This document shows positions 6,816 to 9,496 of a DNA stretch of 9,496 nucleotides, one piece after another (position 1 is the first letter of the stretch; the number at the start of each line of letters is the position of its first letter). The stretch covers positions 1-9,496 of the forward strand of contig SLKB01000309.1 of assembly GCA_007134805.1 (NCBI GenBank), read 5' to 3'. This DNA comes from Paracoccaceae bacterium. Its GTDB lineage: Bacteria; Pseudomonadota; Alphaproteobacteria; Rhodobacterales; Rhodobacteraceae. The translations under genes were made by a program, and so were the position numbers. Below the pieces are notes generated by a model. It did not search any database. It was given only the letters and a program-made list of their open reading frames with translations, and was not told the origin of the DNA.

Positions 6816-7592
6816 CATCAGCGCCGCGACACCGTCCCAGACGAGTTTGACGCCAACAAGCGCAATCATCGCATACATGAACGGGTAGAAAACCCGCGCC
6901 TCCATCCGCGCGACGATCATCGCCCCCAGCAGGGTGGAGACGATCGCAAGCGGCAGCATCAGCCCTGCACTCAGCAATGTGACGCGATCGAACTGGCCAA
7001 GCGCAGCATAGGGCACGACCTTGACGAGATTGACCACCGCGAAAAAGATCACGCTCGTGCCAGTGTAGACTTTCGGATCAAAGCGCAAAGGCAGGGTATA
7101 GACCTGAAACGGAGGCCCGCCTGCATGTGCGACAAAGCTCGTGAAACCCGCGACACTGCCCCAGAAACTGCCGCGAAGCCAACTCTGGCCGCGCGCCCGC
7201 CCGGCGGCGCGAAACAGGACCATGCGCCCCACGAAGCCCAGCGCCACAGTGCCGACCAGCAAGCGAACCATCTCCTCGGAGGTGATGGCGGCCGTAACCC
7301 CTCCAACGAGAATCCCAACCCCCGCGCCCGGCAGCATCCGCCAAAGAGTCTCACGGTCGAACCACCCCCGCCACGCCCAGAGGCTGACCCCATCCATGAT
7401 CAAAAGAATCGGCAGCAGGAGCGCTGCAGCCTGCAAGGGCGGCATGACCAGCGCCAGGATCGGCACCCCCATCAGCGCGAAGGCCCCACCAAGCCCGCCT
7501 TTCGACAGCCCGACCAACAGCACGGCGATAATTGCGGCCAGCACTGTCCAGAAATCGCCAAAGAGCGTGGCGTCCGCCAGCGACGCGATCAC
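6813..7592 (-). CDS. sulfite exporter TauE/SafE family membrane protein
   Basis: The 259-residue protein is an inner-membrane permease of the TauE/SafE (DUF81) family, whose characterised members export sulfite, sulfoacetate or related organosulfur anions. It shows the two-repeat architecture: repeat 1 has VGLSKGGLGGAF (27-38) followed by hydrophobic helices to about 125; repeat 2 has GSFWGSVAGF and HAGGPPFQVY (141-165) followed by further helices to the C-terminus. About seven or eight membrane segments are apparent. The start is GTG at 7592, only 3 bases after the guaB stop and without an obvious ribosome-binding site, so translational coupling to guaB is likely; GTG at codon 17 is a less likely alternative. 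Its stop is 9 bases from that of the convergent hydrolase gene. The family annotation is secure, but the transported substrate is not determined. There is no obvious taurine or sulfur gene beside it apart from metA across the convergent junction. Confidence 0.92.
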   Translation of the reverse strand: MIASLADATLFGDFWTVLAAIIAVLLVGLSKGGLGGAFALMGVPILALVMPPLQAAALLLPILLIMDGVSLWAWRGWFDRETLWRMLPGAGVGILVGGVTAAITSEEMVRLLVGTVALGFVGRMVLFRAAGRARGQSWLRGSFWGSVAGFTSFVAHAGGPPFQVYTLPLRFDPKVYTGTSVIFFAVVNLVKVVPYAALGQFDRVTLLSAGLMLPLAIVSTLLGAMIVARMEARVFYPFMYAMIALVGVKLVWDGVAALM

Positions 7593-7595
7593 GAC

Positions 7596-9113
<1,518 letters not shown>

Positions 9114-9496
9114 TCACGCCTCGGCCGCGTGGGTGCGCGCGGCAAGCCGCCCCCCGGGCCAGTCCTTCAGCACCCTGTAGGCGATGGCCGGGATTACCAG
9201 GGTGCCGGCAACCAGGACGAGGCCGCCCATCAGCCCCATCACACCCTGCCCGCCCGACACAGTGATCAGTGCAGTGGCCAGGGCCGCGATCGGGAAAGTG
9301 AACGCGCCCCAGAAAGGCGTGAACCCGGCCTCGGTCAGCCAGCGCGCGAAGATGATCAGTGGCACGACGATCACGACGGCCAGCGCCAGGAAGGCATGCG
9401 CCGCGGTCGTGAGCCCGGCACCATGGGCCACCGAGGCGAACATGCAGGCTGGCACCACATGGATCGCGAGCATCGGTCGCAGCGGTGCGGGTACAC
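9114..9496 (-). CDS. TDT/TehA (SLAC1-like) family membrane transporter, 5' partial
   Basis: Only the C-terminal part, about 127 codons, is in the window; the frame stays open to the right edge (preceding residues read VPAPLRP before MLAIHVVPACMF). The pattern PLRPMLAIHVVPA, then GFTPFWGAFTFPIAALAT, is what I recognise from TehA-like members of the tellurite-resistance/dicarboxylate transporter (TDT) family, which are trimeric anion channels or transporters of the inner membrane. Three hydrophobic segments are visible, roughly at residues 20-43, 52-72 and 78-100 counted from the Met at 9473, followed by a short polar tail. The Met at 9473 is internal, not the start. Substrate (tellurite, C4-dicarboxylate, sulfite or chloride-type anion) is unknown. 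It is followed by guaB after 69 bases on the same strand. Confidence 0.8.
   Translation of the reverse strand, partial: VPAPLRPMLAIHVVPACMFASVAHGAGLTTAAHAFLALAVVIVVPLIIFARWLTEAGFTPFWGAFTFPIAALATALITVSGGQGVMGLMGGLVLVAGTLVIPAIAYRVLKDWPGGRLAARTHAAEA

Overview
The window is GC-rich bacterial DNA with tightly packed genes. Protein style suggests an alphaproteobacterium, most likely in the Rhodobacterales. The clues are a FadL-type porin whose mature N-terminus reads GGVERSTQ, a MetA-type homoserine acyltransferase, and the string TDT channel - guaB - TauE. This placement is from recognition of protein families, not from a database search.

Layout. Positions 3-2357 (+) hold a penicillin-acylase-family Ntn hydrolase that lacks its N-terminus at the window edge. 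A 577-base gap follows (2358-2934). It has no convincing gene, but its right half carries clustered dyad symmetries upstream of a FadL/OmpP1-type outer-membrane transporter (2935-3975, +). A clear intrinsic terminator (4002-4030) ends that unit. About 60 bases later a co-directional operon begins: an uncharacterised P-loop ATPase (4092-4958), metA (4958-5875, overlapping the ATPase stop codon) and a predicted lipoprotein alpha/beta hydrolase whose start lies inside metA (about 5826-6803). It meets, tail to tail with 9 bases between stop codons, a minus-strand cluster read from right to left: a TDT/TehA-family channel (9114 to beyond the window edge), guaB (7596-9044) and a TauE/SafE permease (6813-7592) that begins 3 bases after the guaB stop.

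How they relate. MetA activates homoserine for methionine synthesis. Its Glu111 predicts acetyl-CoA rather than succinyl-CoA as acyl donor. The tightly coupled ATPase is the least understood gene and the most interesting lead. guaB supplies the XMP branch of purine synthesis. Its membrane-protein neighbours share its strand and probably part of its transcript, but have no obvious pathway link to it. The penicillin-acylase homologue and the FadL-type porin are typical envelope or periplasmic functions.

No mobile element, CRISPR array, tRNA or rRNA was seen. The window reads mostly as ordinary core genome. The best candidates for something undescribed are the ATPase coupled to metA and the dyad-rich region upstream of the porin.
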